Notes: a model not told the origin generated them from the sequence alone. A DNA stretch of 9,986 nucleotides from Lachnospiraceae bacterium (GCA_017476305.1 JAFVAA010000231.1:1-9986); one strand, 5' to 3'; counted from the stretch's first letter, positions 1 through 7,381 are shown. Program-made: numbers and translations.

Positions 1-926
1 GATACCGTTGGCGTACCGGTAGGGGTTGCAGTTGGCGTACTCGTAGGCGTTGGTGTTACTATGTTTCCTGCACTGTCCACTGTTCCTGCATACTTCCAAA
101 CATCTTCTTTCGTGAGATCTATATGCAGACACGGGCGAACACCGGCTACTGCGGTAAGAGCCATGGTTTTTAGCTCACCATCTGCCGAAATGTAGCGTCC
201 GGCATTATTTACGTCAGAAGATAATGCCTGATCACGCAGCATCCATCCGCCAGATTCAACTGCAGATAAGTCCACTGCCTGCTTAGCAGCATACTCTGTA
301 TTCTTTGCTATCTTATGCGCAGGTGTGTCGTAATCAAGTCCATAAGTTGCTTGAAAACTGCCACCAGAATCAAGCAAAAACACCGGACTCTTAGTATCAC
401 CTACTACCAATGAATAAGAAGCAGGTTCTACGACCGCTTTCCTTTCTTCCTCATCCAATGCATTCGCTAAAAAGCCGCTTTCAGCAGAATTCAACCAGCG
501 CCAAATCCCAAGACCCGACCAGTCCTGTCCCAATGCACTAGCTGCCTCTGTGTCAGAATCAGCCATTTTCCGGTAATCCAGAATCTTATCCGACAAAAGA
601 ACTGCCTCCGTAGCATTAGCCAAAAGCACTCTCCACTGAATCGGCTCCGGAGTTGCGCCCGCATCTGCCTTCTGCACATAATGCCCAAACTCGATCAAAT
701 CCCATTTCCCATCGCCACGAGCCGAGTACCCCTTTATCGTCACGGTATCATCTGCCGCTTCTGCCTGATTTTCCCTCTTTTCTCCACCAATCCCCAGGCT
801 CATCAGGCATTCTGCCAGCACCAATGCCATACACAGCACAAAGGTAAGCACCTTTCGGCTTTCTTCCCTCTCTCCCTTCGCAAACATCCTTTTAAAAAAG
901 CTTTCGCGCACTTCATCCTGTTTCAT
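1..926 (-). CDS. Secreted DUF6273-like protein with Thr-Pro linker (C-terminus beyond left edge)
   Basis: This frame is open from an ATG at 926 to the window edge, giving 308 visible residues and no stop. The start is set by GGAGG about 8 nt upstream of the ATG. A charged N-region is followed by a hydrophobic segment at about residues 27-47 and an AEA-A site near residue 58, so export by signal peptide is likely. Residues 75-271 carry the DUF6273 pattern: IEFGHYVQ (78-85), PIQWRVL (95-101), LLSDKILD (110-117), WRWLN (142-146), GGWMLRD (226-232) and GVRPCLHIDL (262-271). From about residue 290 a Thr-Pro repeat linker leads off the window, probably to another surface domain. DUF6273 has no established enzymatic role that I know of, so the function is open. 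The gene is divergent from the secreted protein at 1212. The frame is certain; the family call rests on motif recognition. Confidence 0.8.
   Translation of the reverse strand, partial: MKQDEVRESFFKRMFAKGEREESRKVLTFVLCMALVLAECLMSLGIGGEKRENQAEAADDTVTIKGYSARGDGKWDLIEFGHYVQKADAGATPEPIQWRVLLANATEAVLLSDKILDYRKMADSDTEAASALGQDWSGLGIWRWLNSAESGFLANALDEEERKAVVEPASYSLVVGDTKSPVFLLDSGGSFQATYGLDYDTPAHKIAKNTEYAAKQAVDLSAVESGGWMLRDQALSSDVNNAGRYISADGELKTMALTAVAGVRPCLHIDLTKEDVWKYAGTVDSAGNIVTPTPTSTPTATPTGTPTV
7..54. repeat. Two degenerate 24-bp tandem copies coding a Thr-Pro linker
   Basis: Positions 7-30 and 31-54 match at 19 of 24 bases and share the core GTTGGCGTAC. On the minus strand they encode TPTSTPTA- and TPTGTPTV-type units. 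Such linkers typically keep surface domains apart. The tract may continue past the left edge and could vary in copy number by slippage. Confidence 0.7.
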
Positions 927-984
927 TTCCTCTTCCTCCGTTCCAGAGCAGTCTGCCCCCTAAAAAACATACTAAAACAACTAC

Positions 985-1013
985 ATTATACCATCCCAAA
1001 ACCAGATATGCAA
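985..1013 (-). promoter_or_regulatory. Sigma-A promoter of the DUF6273-like gene
   Basis: On the minus strand a perfect TATAAT (985-990) is preceded by an extended TG element (TGG-TATAAT) and by TTGCAT (1008-1013) at a 17-nt spacing. The weak -35 is compensated by the extended -10. It leaves a leader of about 50 nt before the ATG at 926. Confidence 0.65.
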
Positions 1014-1148
1014 TTTTTTCTTTTCATAAAATATTTTTTATAACTACTGTCTGGCGTCAGACTTCACACGGCAGCAGTATTTCGTTTAAAATCCTGAATG
1101 AAAGCTGCACTCTGTATACAGTACATAAAACAATCTTATATCACTTAT

Positions 1149-1177
1149 TTGACAAAAAATTGGCAAACAATTATACT
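1149..1177 (+). promoter_or_regulatory. Strong sigma-A promoter of the PPC-domain gene
   Basis: TTGACA (1149-1154), a 17-nt spacer and TATACT (1172-1177) form a near-consensus promoter. Transcription should begin near 1184. This rules out the in-frame upstream start at 1098 and supports translation from 1212. A perfect palindrome CTGTATACAG (1112-1121) lies about 30 bp upstream of the -35 and could be a regulator site. Confidence 0.8.
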
Positions 1178-1211
1178 ACTATCTTATAAAACGAAAAAGG
1201 AGGAGCTTTCT

Positions 1212-2369
1212 ATGAAACTAAAAAATTTAATCACAGTGGCAGGTCTTACACTTTCTTTTGGTCTGTTTTTTGGTCTTTCTGCAAATGCTGCCGATGGTAC
1301 CACGATGGAAACCGCCACGACACTCTCCCTGGACGGAGAAGCACAGAAAAACAGCATGACAGTAGATAATAGTGTTTATTGGTATAAATGCACGATTCCG
1401 AGTGATATCGGCAATAAATGGGTTACTTTCTCCTGTACCAACAGCCTCAGCGATATGATCGAATATGCCGTGTACAATGATGAGGAAGACGAGCTGGGAT
1501 CATACATGCTGGATTCCAAAGAGAGCGGGAACGTCATTTGCAAAGTACCGGACAGCGGCTCCACGGAGGATCTGCCGTTAGTAGAACCCGGAAAGACATA
1601 TTATATCAAGGCAGAGGGTAATTTTTCCGAAAAACCTACCGGAAAATATGCGTTACAGATCACATCCAAAGCAGATGATAACTGGGGTACTGCCGAACAG
1701 GCGGCGAAAGCCACTGTCGGGAAAAAGACCTCCGGTACTCTGGAAGCATACGACGATATCGACTATTTCCAATTCACCATCCCGGAGTTTTCAGATGACG
1801 CGGGCGAGGGAGTACTTTATACATTGGCTCTCGCCGGAACCAACAACTGTACTGCCACCATATTAACTGAGGACGAAATCGATCTGGACTCTGTATCATG
1901 CTCCGAAGACGGAAAGTTTTCAGAATCTCTGGAGGTAAATTTTTCCGAGGGAGGTACCTACTACCTGAAAATATCCGATGCAAATCCTGATGTGAAAAGT
2001 ACTTCCTACAGCTTTAAGCTCACAAAGGGACAATCCTCCGAGACACTGAGCGCAGATACTTCCAACACGAGCAGCAGCACGACAACTACTGCAAAGACGA
2101 AAAAGACCATAAAAACCCTGGGCATCATAGCAAAAAGAAACGCCAAAACCATTACCATAGCCTCCCTAAAAGGCGGAAAATTCAAGGTGACGTTAAAAAG
2201 AAAAATCATCATCAGCGGAAAGAAAAAAGTAAAGACCATCACAAAAACCGTGAAATCGGGAAAATTAGTCCTTAAGCTTTCTACGAAGCTGAAAACAGGC
2301 GATACCGTCAAGGTAACCGTATCAAAAAGTGGCTATAAAACCAAAACCGTAACTACAAAAGTAAAATAA
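1212..2369 (+). CDS. Secreted protein with two PPC-like domains and a lysine-rich C-terminal domain
   Basis: The start at 1212 is chosen because AAAGGAGGAG lies just upstream, the promoter at 1149-1177 lies between it and the longer in-frame start, and the product then opens with a clean signal peptide (hydrophobic 6-22, cleavage after ANA at residue 26). The 385-residue product has two tandem beta-rich regions, about 30-152 and 155-272. Both show the bacterial pre-peptidase C-terminal pattern, with YWYKCTIP and DYFQFTIP strands and closing KTYYIKAEG and GTYYLKISD strands. A Ser/Thr linker (273-295) follows. The C-terminal 90 residues hold 29 Lys/Arg and one Asp, and end in GDTVKVTVSKSGYKT, which resembles a bacterial Ig-like fold. 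The basic tail could bind the anionic cell wall. No catalytic domain is present, so an accessory or adhesin-like role is inferred. Confidence 0.85.
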   Translation: MKLKNLITVAGLTLSFGLFFGLSANAADGTTMETATTLSLDGEAQKNSMTVDNSVYWYKCTIPSDIGNKWVTFSCTNSLSDMIEYAVYNDEEDELGSYMLDSKESGNVICKVPDSGSTEDLPLVEPGKTYYIKAEGNFSEKPTGKYALQITSKADDNWGTAEQAAKATVGKKTSGTLEAYDDIDYFQFTIPEFSDDAGEGVLYTLALAGTNNCTATILTEDEIDLDSVSCSEDGKFSESLEVNFSEGGTYYLKISDANPDVKSTSYSFKLTKGQSSETLSADTSNTSSSTTTTAKTKKTIKTLGIIAKRNAKTITIASLKGGKFKVTLKRKIIISGKKKVKTITKTVKSGKLVLKLSTKLKTGDTVKVTVSKSGYKTKTVTTKVK

Positions 2370-2440
2370 AACCAGCCATTTGGTCTGCAGACAGAACAGC
2401 TGTAAACAGCTGCAAGCACAAAAGCATACATAAAAATACC

Positions 2441-2480
2441 GAAAAGAGCAGAGTGTGAATAGATACACCCTGCTCTTTTC
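2441..2480. terminator. Bidirectional terminator between convergent genes
   Basis: GAAAAGAGCAG (2441-2451) pairs with CTGCTCTTTTC (2470-2480), with GTGT/ACAC pairing extending the stem. The A-rich and T-rich stem ends make it usable in both directions. It lies between the plus-strand secreted protein gene (ends 2369) and the minus-strand ABC operon (ends 2516). The T-tract is interrupted, so efficiency is uncertain. Confidence 0.7.
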
Positions 2481-2507
2481 CTCTCCTGATTCTTTTCCTC
2501 TCCTGAT
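2474..2507. repeat. Perfect 17-bp tandem duplication
   Basis: TCTTTTCCTCTCCTGAT occurs at 2474-2490 and again, identical and abutting, at 2491-2507. The first copy overlaps the terminator arm. It looks like a replication-slippage duplication in the gap before the permease stop codon. Confidence 0.9.
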
Positions 2508-2515
2508 CCTTTTCG

Positions 2516-4918
2516 CTACTCGACATTCTTCAGAGCCTCATCCATCGGAATCTTCCGAATCTTTAAAAGCTGTATGAGTGCCACCACCAGATAGGTCCCT
2601 ACCATCATGGCAAACATGGTCGCATAAAGTCCCAAATCCACAGTCAGATTGAACCATCCGCCATATCCTTTCAGAAATACACGAAGTATGATCTGAAAGA
2701 AAAAGGTATTAAAAATCAGACTAAATAAAGCAGAAAAAATCACCACCCATACACTGGCGATCAGGTACAGTCTCCCGATTTCACCTGTACTGTATCCCAA
2801 AATCTTTACCATAGAGATCGCATTGCTGTTCTTCTCCAAAATCAGCTTTGTTAAAAGGTAGATGAGCAGGATAAAGAGGATAATCGCAAACCACTTCACC
2901 ATCCCGAACATCTCTCCCATCGAAATATCCATCTGTCTGGAAAGCATCGTAAGGTCCGTGATCGTAATACAGTTCGCAATCTTCGTTTCCCTGATATACT
3001 TCCCCTCCAGCTTTGTATTTGAAAAATACCCATTGTAATAGTCCTTTGGAAAAGAAAAGGTCTTATTAAAATTCTCCTGAGACATGAAAAGTGCCAGGGA
3101 AGACGGGTACTCCATGATCCCGGATATGCGGAATGCGTAGAGCTTCGTCCCAAACTGCTCTTTCAGATTGATGATATCTCCCACCCCTGCACGGTACTTC
3201 GTAGAAAAATCCGATGTGACGACCACACCGTTCTCCGGCATCTTCATCTCATAGTATTTACTGTCAGGAATCAGGCCATAGACGCTGATTTCCTCCTCTC
3301 CATCATAAAAATCATCCTGCATCTTTAAAGCAGTCACACAGTACTTTTCTGCAATCTCCGAATCCACCTTCGAGGTACCGGAAAGCACATACTGATACTT
3401 CGCCGGCATATACTTTACAGCATCATCGGAATATTTATGTAAAAGTGGTGTCATGATCATGCCAAACATCAGAATCAGAGCGGAAAATACAAAACCTACG
3501 AGAAGTGTCAGGTAGCTCGACATGTTCTGTAAAATGATGCGGATGCGAAACCGGGTAAAGAAGGAAAAATGCGGCAGGCGCATTGCCTTTTTCCCTTTAT
3601 TTTTCGAAATATCCCTGCGGATGAACCGGAGCGGCGAGATAGACAGCTTTTTCCATAAAGACACGCTGGTTATGATGAAAATAATGATCATCGGAACCAC
3701 CGTAGTCTTGACAAATGCCTCGGCACTCCAGTAGCTGACATACTTCGTCAGGGTGTAGCTCGCCATATACATCGCCCTTGCCACTTCTTCAAACATCGTA
3801 TAGCCCAGGATATTTCCTGCAATCGCCGCCAAAAAGGAGACGAACACAGGCGGGGCCAGATAATGCCTGAAGATCTCCCCCTTCGTATAACCGGAAGCAC
3901 GAAGCGTTCCGATCACCGTAGCCTCCTTTGCCACCGTATGATTGATGGTCACTGCAAAGACAAATGCCATAATGGCGATCAGGACATATAAAAGCACCGT
4001 CATCATTGGACGATCATGCCCAAGATCGTCTCCGGTAAAATTAAGTGCTTTATTGACAAAGCGCGGCAGAAAGATATCCAGGCCCACATTGCTCTCCAAA
4101 ATACCATTGCTGTACATATCTCCCGCTACCATCATCTGCATCAGGCTTTCTGCAGACATATCCGTGCCGCCGTCGCCGGAAAGGGAACTGGAGGAAACCA
4201 TTTCCTGCGACGAAAGATTTTTCGTGATTTCCTCCGAAAGCTTTTCGGAAACCTCCTTTTCCTCTATCTCATCCTTTGGAAACGTATCATACTTCCACGC
4301 ATAGCTATAAAATAAATGGTCCTTTCCAAAGCTTTCAAAGACTTCATCTGTCACTGCAGCAGTACCAAAAAGCTTCGCATCAAACATAAAATCATTATTA
4401 TCCTGATAAAGCGCACTATAGTCCGACATGGCGATCAGCCCTGAGATCTGAAACTTTCTTCCACCTACAAAAATGGTATCGCCTGTCTTTAGCTCATTAT
4501 TATCTGCAAACATACGGTCAATTCCGATCTCATCGTCCTTTTCCGGCATTTTCCCATCCATCAGACAGATCCGGTTAATCTCCTCCCTGCTTCCAAAGAT
4601 ACGGAATTTTGCCTCTGTTTTTTCGTCCTTCTTTTTCGATACCTCCTCCTCTATGTAAAAATCTTCATAGAGGGTGACTTTTTTCTTCTCTACAGCCTTG
4701 ATAAGCTTGTCCTCCGCTTTCTTTGCCAGAACAAAGTGCCCATCCTCAATATGATACCTTTCGAAGCTTTCATCATAAGTAATCTGCATACTTCTGGATG
4801 CCACTAAAAAACCGGATATGAAAGCAATCGTCACTGTCATAAAAAGAAAGACTGCTAAATATTTCCCAAACTCCCCAAATATTTCTCTGGGAAGCCTTTT
4901 TAAGAGCGGATTCTTCAT
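2516..4918 (-). CDS. FtsX-family ABC transporter permease
   Basis: This 800-residue integral membrane protein starts at an ATG preceded by AGGAGG. The layout is that of the large FtsX/MacB-type permeases. TM1 (about 19-41) is followed by a long extracytoplasmic domain (about 42-300). A first FtsX core has TMs near 306-325, 354-376 and 402-422, with the cytoplasmic loop RASGYTKGEIFRHY. TM5 (468-490) and a second extracytoplasmic domain (491-672) precede a second FtsX core with TMs near 675-692, 716-745 and 762-785 and the matching loop VKILGYSTGEIGRLY. These loops normally contact the ATPase. The ATPase gene lies 19 bp upstream in the same operon. The family exports peptides, antibiotics or lipoproteins, or drives envelope remodelling by mechanotransmission. 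Nothing here fixes the substrate, and no membrane-fusion partner is in view. Confidence 0.9.
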   Translation of the reverse strand: MKNPLLKRLPREIFGEFGKYLAVFLFMTVTIAFISGFLVASRSMQITYDESFERYHIEDGHFVLAKKAEDKLIKAVEKKKVTLYEDFYIEEEVSKKKDEKTEAKFRIFGSREEINRICLMDGKMPEKDDEIGIDRMFADNNELKTGDTIFVGGRKFQISGLIAMSDYSALYQDNNDFMFDAKLFGTAAVTDEVFESFGKDHLFYSYAWKYDTFPKDEIEEKEVSEKLSEEITKNLSSQEMVSSSSLSGDGGTDMSAESLMQMMVAGDMYSNGILESNVGLDIFLPRFVNKALNFTGDDLGHDRPMMTVLLYVLIAIMAFVFAVTINHTVAKEATVIGTLRASGYTKGEIFRHYLAPPVFVSFLAAIAGNILGYTMFEEVARAMYMASYTLTKYVSYWSAEAFVKTTVVPMIIIFIITSVSLWKKLSISPLRFIRRDISKNKGKKAMRLPHFSFFTRFRIRIILQNMSSYLTLLVGFVFSALILMFGMIMTPLLHKYSDDAVKYMPAKYQYVLSGTSKVDSEIAEKYCVTALKMQDDFYDGEEEISVYGLIPDSKYYEMKMPENGVVVTSDFSTKYRAGVGDIINLKEQFGTKLYAFRISGIMEYPSSLALFMSQENFNKTFSFPKDYYNGYFSNTKLEGKYIRETKIANCITITDLTMLSRQMDISMGEMFGMVKWFAIILFILLIYLLTKLILEKNSNAISMVKILGYSTGEIGRLYLIASVWVVIFSALFSLIFNTFFFQIILRVFLKGYGGWFNLTVDLGLYATMFAMMVGTYLVVALIQLLKIRKIPMDEALKNVE

Positions 4919-4937
4919 CCTTCCTTCCTCCTTTCCC

Positions 4938-5636
4938 TTACCAATCGAGATCTACCGCCGCAATCTTCTCCTCGTTTTTATAATTCTTCCGTATCTGTCC
5001 ATCCCTTAACTTAATCACACGATCTGCCATATTTTTAATGGCATCATTATGCGTAACCATAATAATTGTATTTCCATACTTCTGATTCACTTCCTCGATC
5101 AGCTTTAAAATTTCCTTTGAAGTATTGAAATCAAGGGCTCCTGTCGGCTCATCACACAGGAGGATATCCGGATTTTTCACAATAGCCCGTCCAATCGCCG
5201 TTCTCTGCTGCTGCCCTCCGGATAGCTGGTTCGGCAGCTTATGACGATGCTCATAAAGCCCCAGCGTCTTTAAAAGGTCATCGATATCTAACGGCTTATC
5301 ACTAAGATAAGCCCCTACCTCAATATTTTCCTTCACATTTAAATTCGGAATCAGGTTATACATCTGAAAAATATAGCCCAAATGCTTTCTGCGATACTTT
5401 GTGAGCACCTTTTCCTTCATCATCGCCGTCTTTTCCCCCTGGATCGAAACATAACCTTCATCTGCATCATCGATCCCACCGATAATATTTAATAAGGTGG
5501 ACTTTCCGGAACCCGAAGGACCTAAAAGCACACAGATTTCTCCTTTTTCTATCGAGAAGCTGATTCCCTTTAATACCTCCACCCGGTTCGAGTCATTTCC
5601 AAAGCTCTTTTTTAAATCCTTTATCTCTAAAAACAT
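4938..5636 (-). CDS. ABC transporter ATP-binding protein (LolD/MacB type)
   Basis: This 232-residue ATPase partners the permease encoded just downstream. The start at 5636 has AAGGAGG 6 nt upstream; a longer in-frame extension to 5744 has no ribosome site and overlaps the operator-like repeat. All nucleotide-binding motifs are intact: Walker [10 protein letters not shown] (39-47), Q-loop glutamine 91, signature LSGGQQQR (138-145), Walker B LLCDEP (159-164), D-loop GALD (166-169) and switch His196. Length and motif spacing match the LolD/MacB/FtsE-like subfamily that pairs with FtsX-type permeases, and the length is typical. A promoter and inverted repeat precede the gene, so the pair forms a two-gene operon, probably under a local repressor encoded elsewhere. 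Confidence 0.93.
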   Translation of the reverse strand: MFLEIKDLKKSFGNDSNRVEVLKGISFSIEKGEICVLLGPSGSGKSTLLNIIGGIDDADEGYVSIQGEKTAMMKEKVLTKYRRKHLGYIFQMYNLIPNLNVKENIEVGAYLSDKPLDIDDLLKTLGLYEHRHKLPNQLSGGQQQRTAIGRAIVKNPDILLCDEPTGALDFNTSKEILKLIEEVNQKYGNTIIMVTHNDAIKNMADRVIKLRDGQIRKNYKNEEKIAAVDLDW

Positions 5637-5732
5637 ATCCTGCCTCCTTCCCCGTTTTCGTATCTCCCATACCCATTCGTCCGCTATGCCGGATCTGCGT
5701 TGCAAAGCAGTGAATTTTCTGCGACTTCCCAT

Positions 5733-5750
5733 AGTTAGCTTCAACTAACT
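5733..5750. promoter_or_regulatory. Operator-like inverted repeat before the ABC operon
   Basis: AGTTAG (5733-5738) and CTAACT (5745-5750) form a perfect 6-bp inverted repeat with a 6-nt centre. It starts 9 bp downstream of the -10 element of the ABC promoter, so it would cover the transcription start. That position suits a dimeric repressor such as a TetR or MarR family member. No regulator gene sits beside it, and the motif is short, so this is a candidate only. Confidence 0.4.
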
Positions 5751-5759
5751 TCCGATTCT

Positions 5760-5787
5760 ATTATAGCACTTATTGAGAAAATTTCCA
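5760..5787 (-). promoter_or_regulatory. Promoter of the ABC operon
   Basis: On the minus strand TATAAT (5760-5765) is preceded by TGGAAA (5782-5787) at a 16-nt spacing. The -10 is perfect and the -35 matches 4 of 6. The leader to the ATPase ATG at 5636 would be roughly 115 nt and contains the inverted repeat at 5733-5750. Confidence 0.6.
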
Positions 5788-5814
5788 TACTTATTGATAG
5801 TTTTTAATGATACT

Positions 5815-5938
5815 TTTTATCATAATTATGTCCATGCCTTCTGGACATCTTGAAAATTTGCTGTTTTTGCAAATTTTCCATGATAAAGCCATTTATGGCT
5901 TTATTTTATCATAATTATGTCCACGCTTTCTGGACATC
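5815..5938. repeat. Palindrome-rich composite repeat with 35-bp terminal direct repeats
   Basis: A 35-bp sequence at 5815-5849 recurs at 5904-5938 with two differences, both in the loop of an internal palindrome (ATGTCCA-N7-TGGACAT). Between the copies are two more hairpins: GAAAATTTGC/GCAAATTTTC (5852-5878) and ATAAAGCCAT-TT-ATGGCTTTAT (5883-5904). The array thus has four adjacent stem-loops. The layout resembles REP or MITE-like dispersed palindromes, or 1.4 copies of an 89-bp unit. The right copy lies inside the spmA reading frame and encodes about residues 222-232. It may also serve as a terminator between spmA and the ABC operon, although no clean T-tract follows on the minus strand. Confidence 0.8.
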
Positions 5939-6600
5939 ACCCGGCAAAAAAGCACTGCCACCAGTGTACTGATAAGCGTGGCGATCAGCCCGGGAAACAC
6001 CACAGCTGCAGGATTTACCGCACCATATCTGGCACGATAGCTAATGACGCTCACAGGAATCAGCTGTAAGGAAGAAATATTTAAGACCAAAAAAGTACAC
6101 ATCTCATCCGACGCTTTTTTACACTGTATTTCTTCTGCTTCCCTCTCTATCTCCTGCCTGACAGAGGCAGGCAGCTCCTTCAGTTCCCTATTCTTCCCGG
6201 TATAGCCTCTTTTCTCCAGCACGATCCGGATCCGCTCCAATCCCGCCAGCTCCTTCATCGCCTTTAACCCCACAGGAGTTGCCGCCCATCCAAGTCCTAA
6301 AAGATTTGCCACAATATTCGCCGCAATAAACTCCTCTGCCGGATGTCCCACAGGAATCCGCGGAAACAGAAAGCGAAGCACCGGACGCAGCCATCCAGTC
6401 AGTCTGTCCATATGCCCAGCCTGTCTCGCCACCTCCATAAGCCCCGTCCACATTGACATGATTCCAAGCATAGTGACTGACAGTGTCACTGCCTCTCCCG
6501 CACTTTCTATCGTCGCATTGCTCAGTGCCTCCACCTCCCCTGTCACGATTCCAAATCCCAGTCCCAGAAGAATCATAATTCCCCACAAATAATTAAGCAT
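5893..6600 (-). CDS. spmA: Spore maturation protein A (SpmA)
   Basis: SpmA is a membrane protein of the nucleoside-recognition (Gate) family. In Bacillus it works with SpmB in dehydrating the spore core. The ATG at 6600 is chosen because GGAGG lies 9 nt upstream; an in-frame start at 6624 lacks one. Diagnostic stretches are EAVTLSVTMLGIMSMWTGLM (37-56), LRPVLRFLFP (71-80), GLGWAATPVGLKAMKEL (102-118), ASDEMCTFLVLN (163-174) and SLQLIPV (177-183). At 235 residues it is longer than Bacillus SpmA (about 196). A charged insert at about 120-162 accounts for most of this, and a tail (222-235) encoded mainly by the palindromic repeat accounts for the rest. spmB, normally adjacent downstream, is absent here: the repeat and an unrelated ABC operon follow. 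hpf lies upstream on the same strand. Confidence 0.9.
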   Translation of the reverse strand: MLNYLWGIMILLGLGFGIVTGEVEALSNATIESAGEAVTLSVTMLGIMSMWTGLMEVARQAGHMDRLTGWLRPVLRFLFPRIPVGHPAEEFIAANIVANLLGLGWAATPVGLKAMKELAGLERIRIVLEKRGYTGKNRELKELPASVRQEIEREAEEIQCKKASDEMCTFLVLNISSLQLIPVSVISYRARYGAVNPAAVVFPGLIATLISTLVAVLFCRVMSRKRGHNYDKIKP

Positions 6601-6665
6601 AGATCTTCTCCTCCATAAACACACAAAATATCTGTCATTCAGTCTATTTTATGGCCAAAAGAGAA

Positions 6666-6694
6666 AATCTATGCTTTCTTTCACCCCAATATAT
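6666..6694 (-). promoter_or_regulatory. Sigma-E-like sporulation promoter of spmA
   Basis: On the minus strand ATATATT (6688-6694), a 14-nt spacer and CATAGATT (6666-6673) resemble the mother-cell sigma-E pattern (ATATT, 14-15 nt, CATACAnT). The -10 matches closely and the -35 partly. It lies 65 nt upstream of the spmA ATG. Sigma-E control of spmA is known in Bacillus; its use here is inferred. No sigma-A promoter is obvious in this gap. Confidence 0.45.
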
Positions 6695-6785
6695 GTAACC
6701 TAAAACTACTGCTCCTCTGCCGATGCATCAAAAGCCCGATATCCCTCGATGCACCAGACAGACCGCCAAATCCTTCCCCAAAAGA

Positions 6786-7313
6786 TCAGAATTCCGGTTC
6801 GATAAGTCCAAACGTATTCCCCTTACGCTTGTACACCACATTTACCTCATTCGTTTCTGAATTACGGAATACATAGAAATTATGTCCTAAAAGATCCATT
6901 TGGATACATGCCTCCTCCGGATCCATCGGCTTCATCGCAAAACGTTTGGAACGAATGATCTCGATTTCATCATCTTCTTCAATTTCTTCATCTACAAAGG
7001 TCTTGCTAAGACTGGCAGCATCCTGCTGTCTCTCTACGAGCTTGTTTTTATATTTGCGAAGCTGACGTTCAATGATCTCCTCCACCAAATAAATCGATAC
7101 ATACATGTCGCTGCTGACCTGCTCTGCACGAACAATATTTCCCTTCATAGGAATTGTAATCTCAATCTTCTGCCTTTCCTTCTCAACACTTAATGTAACA
7201 TGTACCTCTGTGTCAGGAGTAAAATACCTTTCTAGCTTTCCAAGCTTATCATGGATCGCTGATTTAAGTCCTTCTGTAACATCAATATTTCTGCCACTAA
7301 TAATGTACTGCAT
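6786..7313 (-). CDS. hpf: Long-form ribosome hibernation promoting factor
   Basis: HPF binds the 30S decoding region and, in its long form, dimerises ribosomes into inactive 100S particles in stationary phase. The start at 7313 has AAGGAG 8 nt upstream; the in-frame GTG at 7322 overlaps that ribosome site and is rejected. The 175-residue protein has the expected two domains. The N-terminal RaiA fold (about 1-95) begins MQYIISGRNIDVTEGLK and includes the basic helix ERQLRKYKNKL. An acidic linker (about 108-119) leads to the C-terminal dimerisation domain (about 120-175), with GHNFYVFRNSETNEVNVVYK and the closing GLIEP. Length is typical of Firmicute long HPF. It has its own promoter. No strong terminator separates it from spmA, so some read-through is possible. 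Confidence 0.95.
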   Translation of the reverse strand: MQYIISGRNIDVTEGLKSAIHDKLGKLERYFTPDTEVHVTLSVEKERQKIEITIPMKGNIVRAEQVSSDMYVSIYLVEEIIERQLRKYKNKLVERQQDAASLSKTFVDEEIEEDDEIEIIRSKRFAMKPMDPEEACIQMDLLGHNFYVFRNSETNEVNVVYKRKGNTFGLIEPEF

Positions 7314-7381
7314 CGTTACCACTCCTTTACTATTTTCTCGAAACTGAGCTTCTTCCCTGCCTCGCTCAAGTTCAGATTTTC

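Noticed and set aside
491..688. Short minus-strand open frame inside the DUF6273-like gene
   Set aside because: It is a shadow in another frame of the long continuous frame from 926 to the window edge, which has the motifs and ribosome site.
681..1043. Plus-strand open frame of 120 codons
   Set aside because: It runs antisense through the start, ribosome site and promoter of the DUF6273-like gene, and has no ribosome site or recognisable domain.
1098..1211. Longer N-terminus for the PPC-domain protein
   Set aside because: It starts upstream of the promoter at 1149-1177 and would bury the signal peptide behind 38 extra residues.
3942..4315. Two overlapping plus-strand frames antisense to the permease
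   Set aside because: Low-complexity translations of codons antisense to a well-supported gene; no ribosome sites.
5637..5744. N-terminal extension of the ABC ATPase
   Set aside because: It begins with TTG in the operator-like repeat without a ribosome site, and ATPases of this type start just before the [14 protein letters not shown] segment.
6188..6586. Minus-strand 132-codon frame within spmA
   Set aside because: Gly/Cys/Trp-rich out-of-frame translation of spmA; no family resemblance.
6724..6753. Inverted repeat TGCATC/GATGCA after hpf as a terminator
   Set aside because: Six-bp arms, an 18-nt loop and no T-tract on the minus strand.
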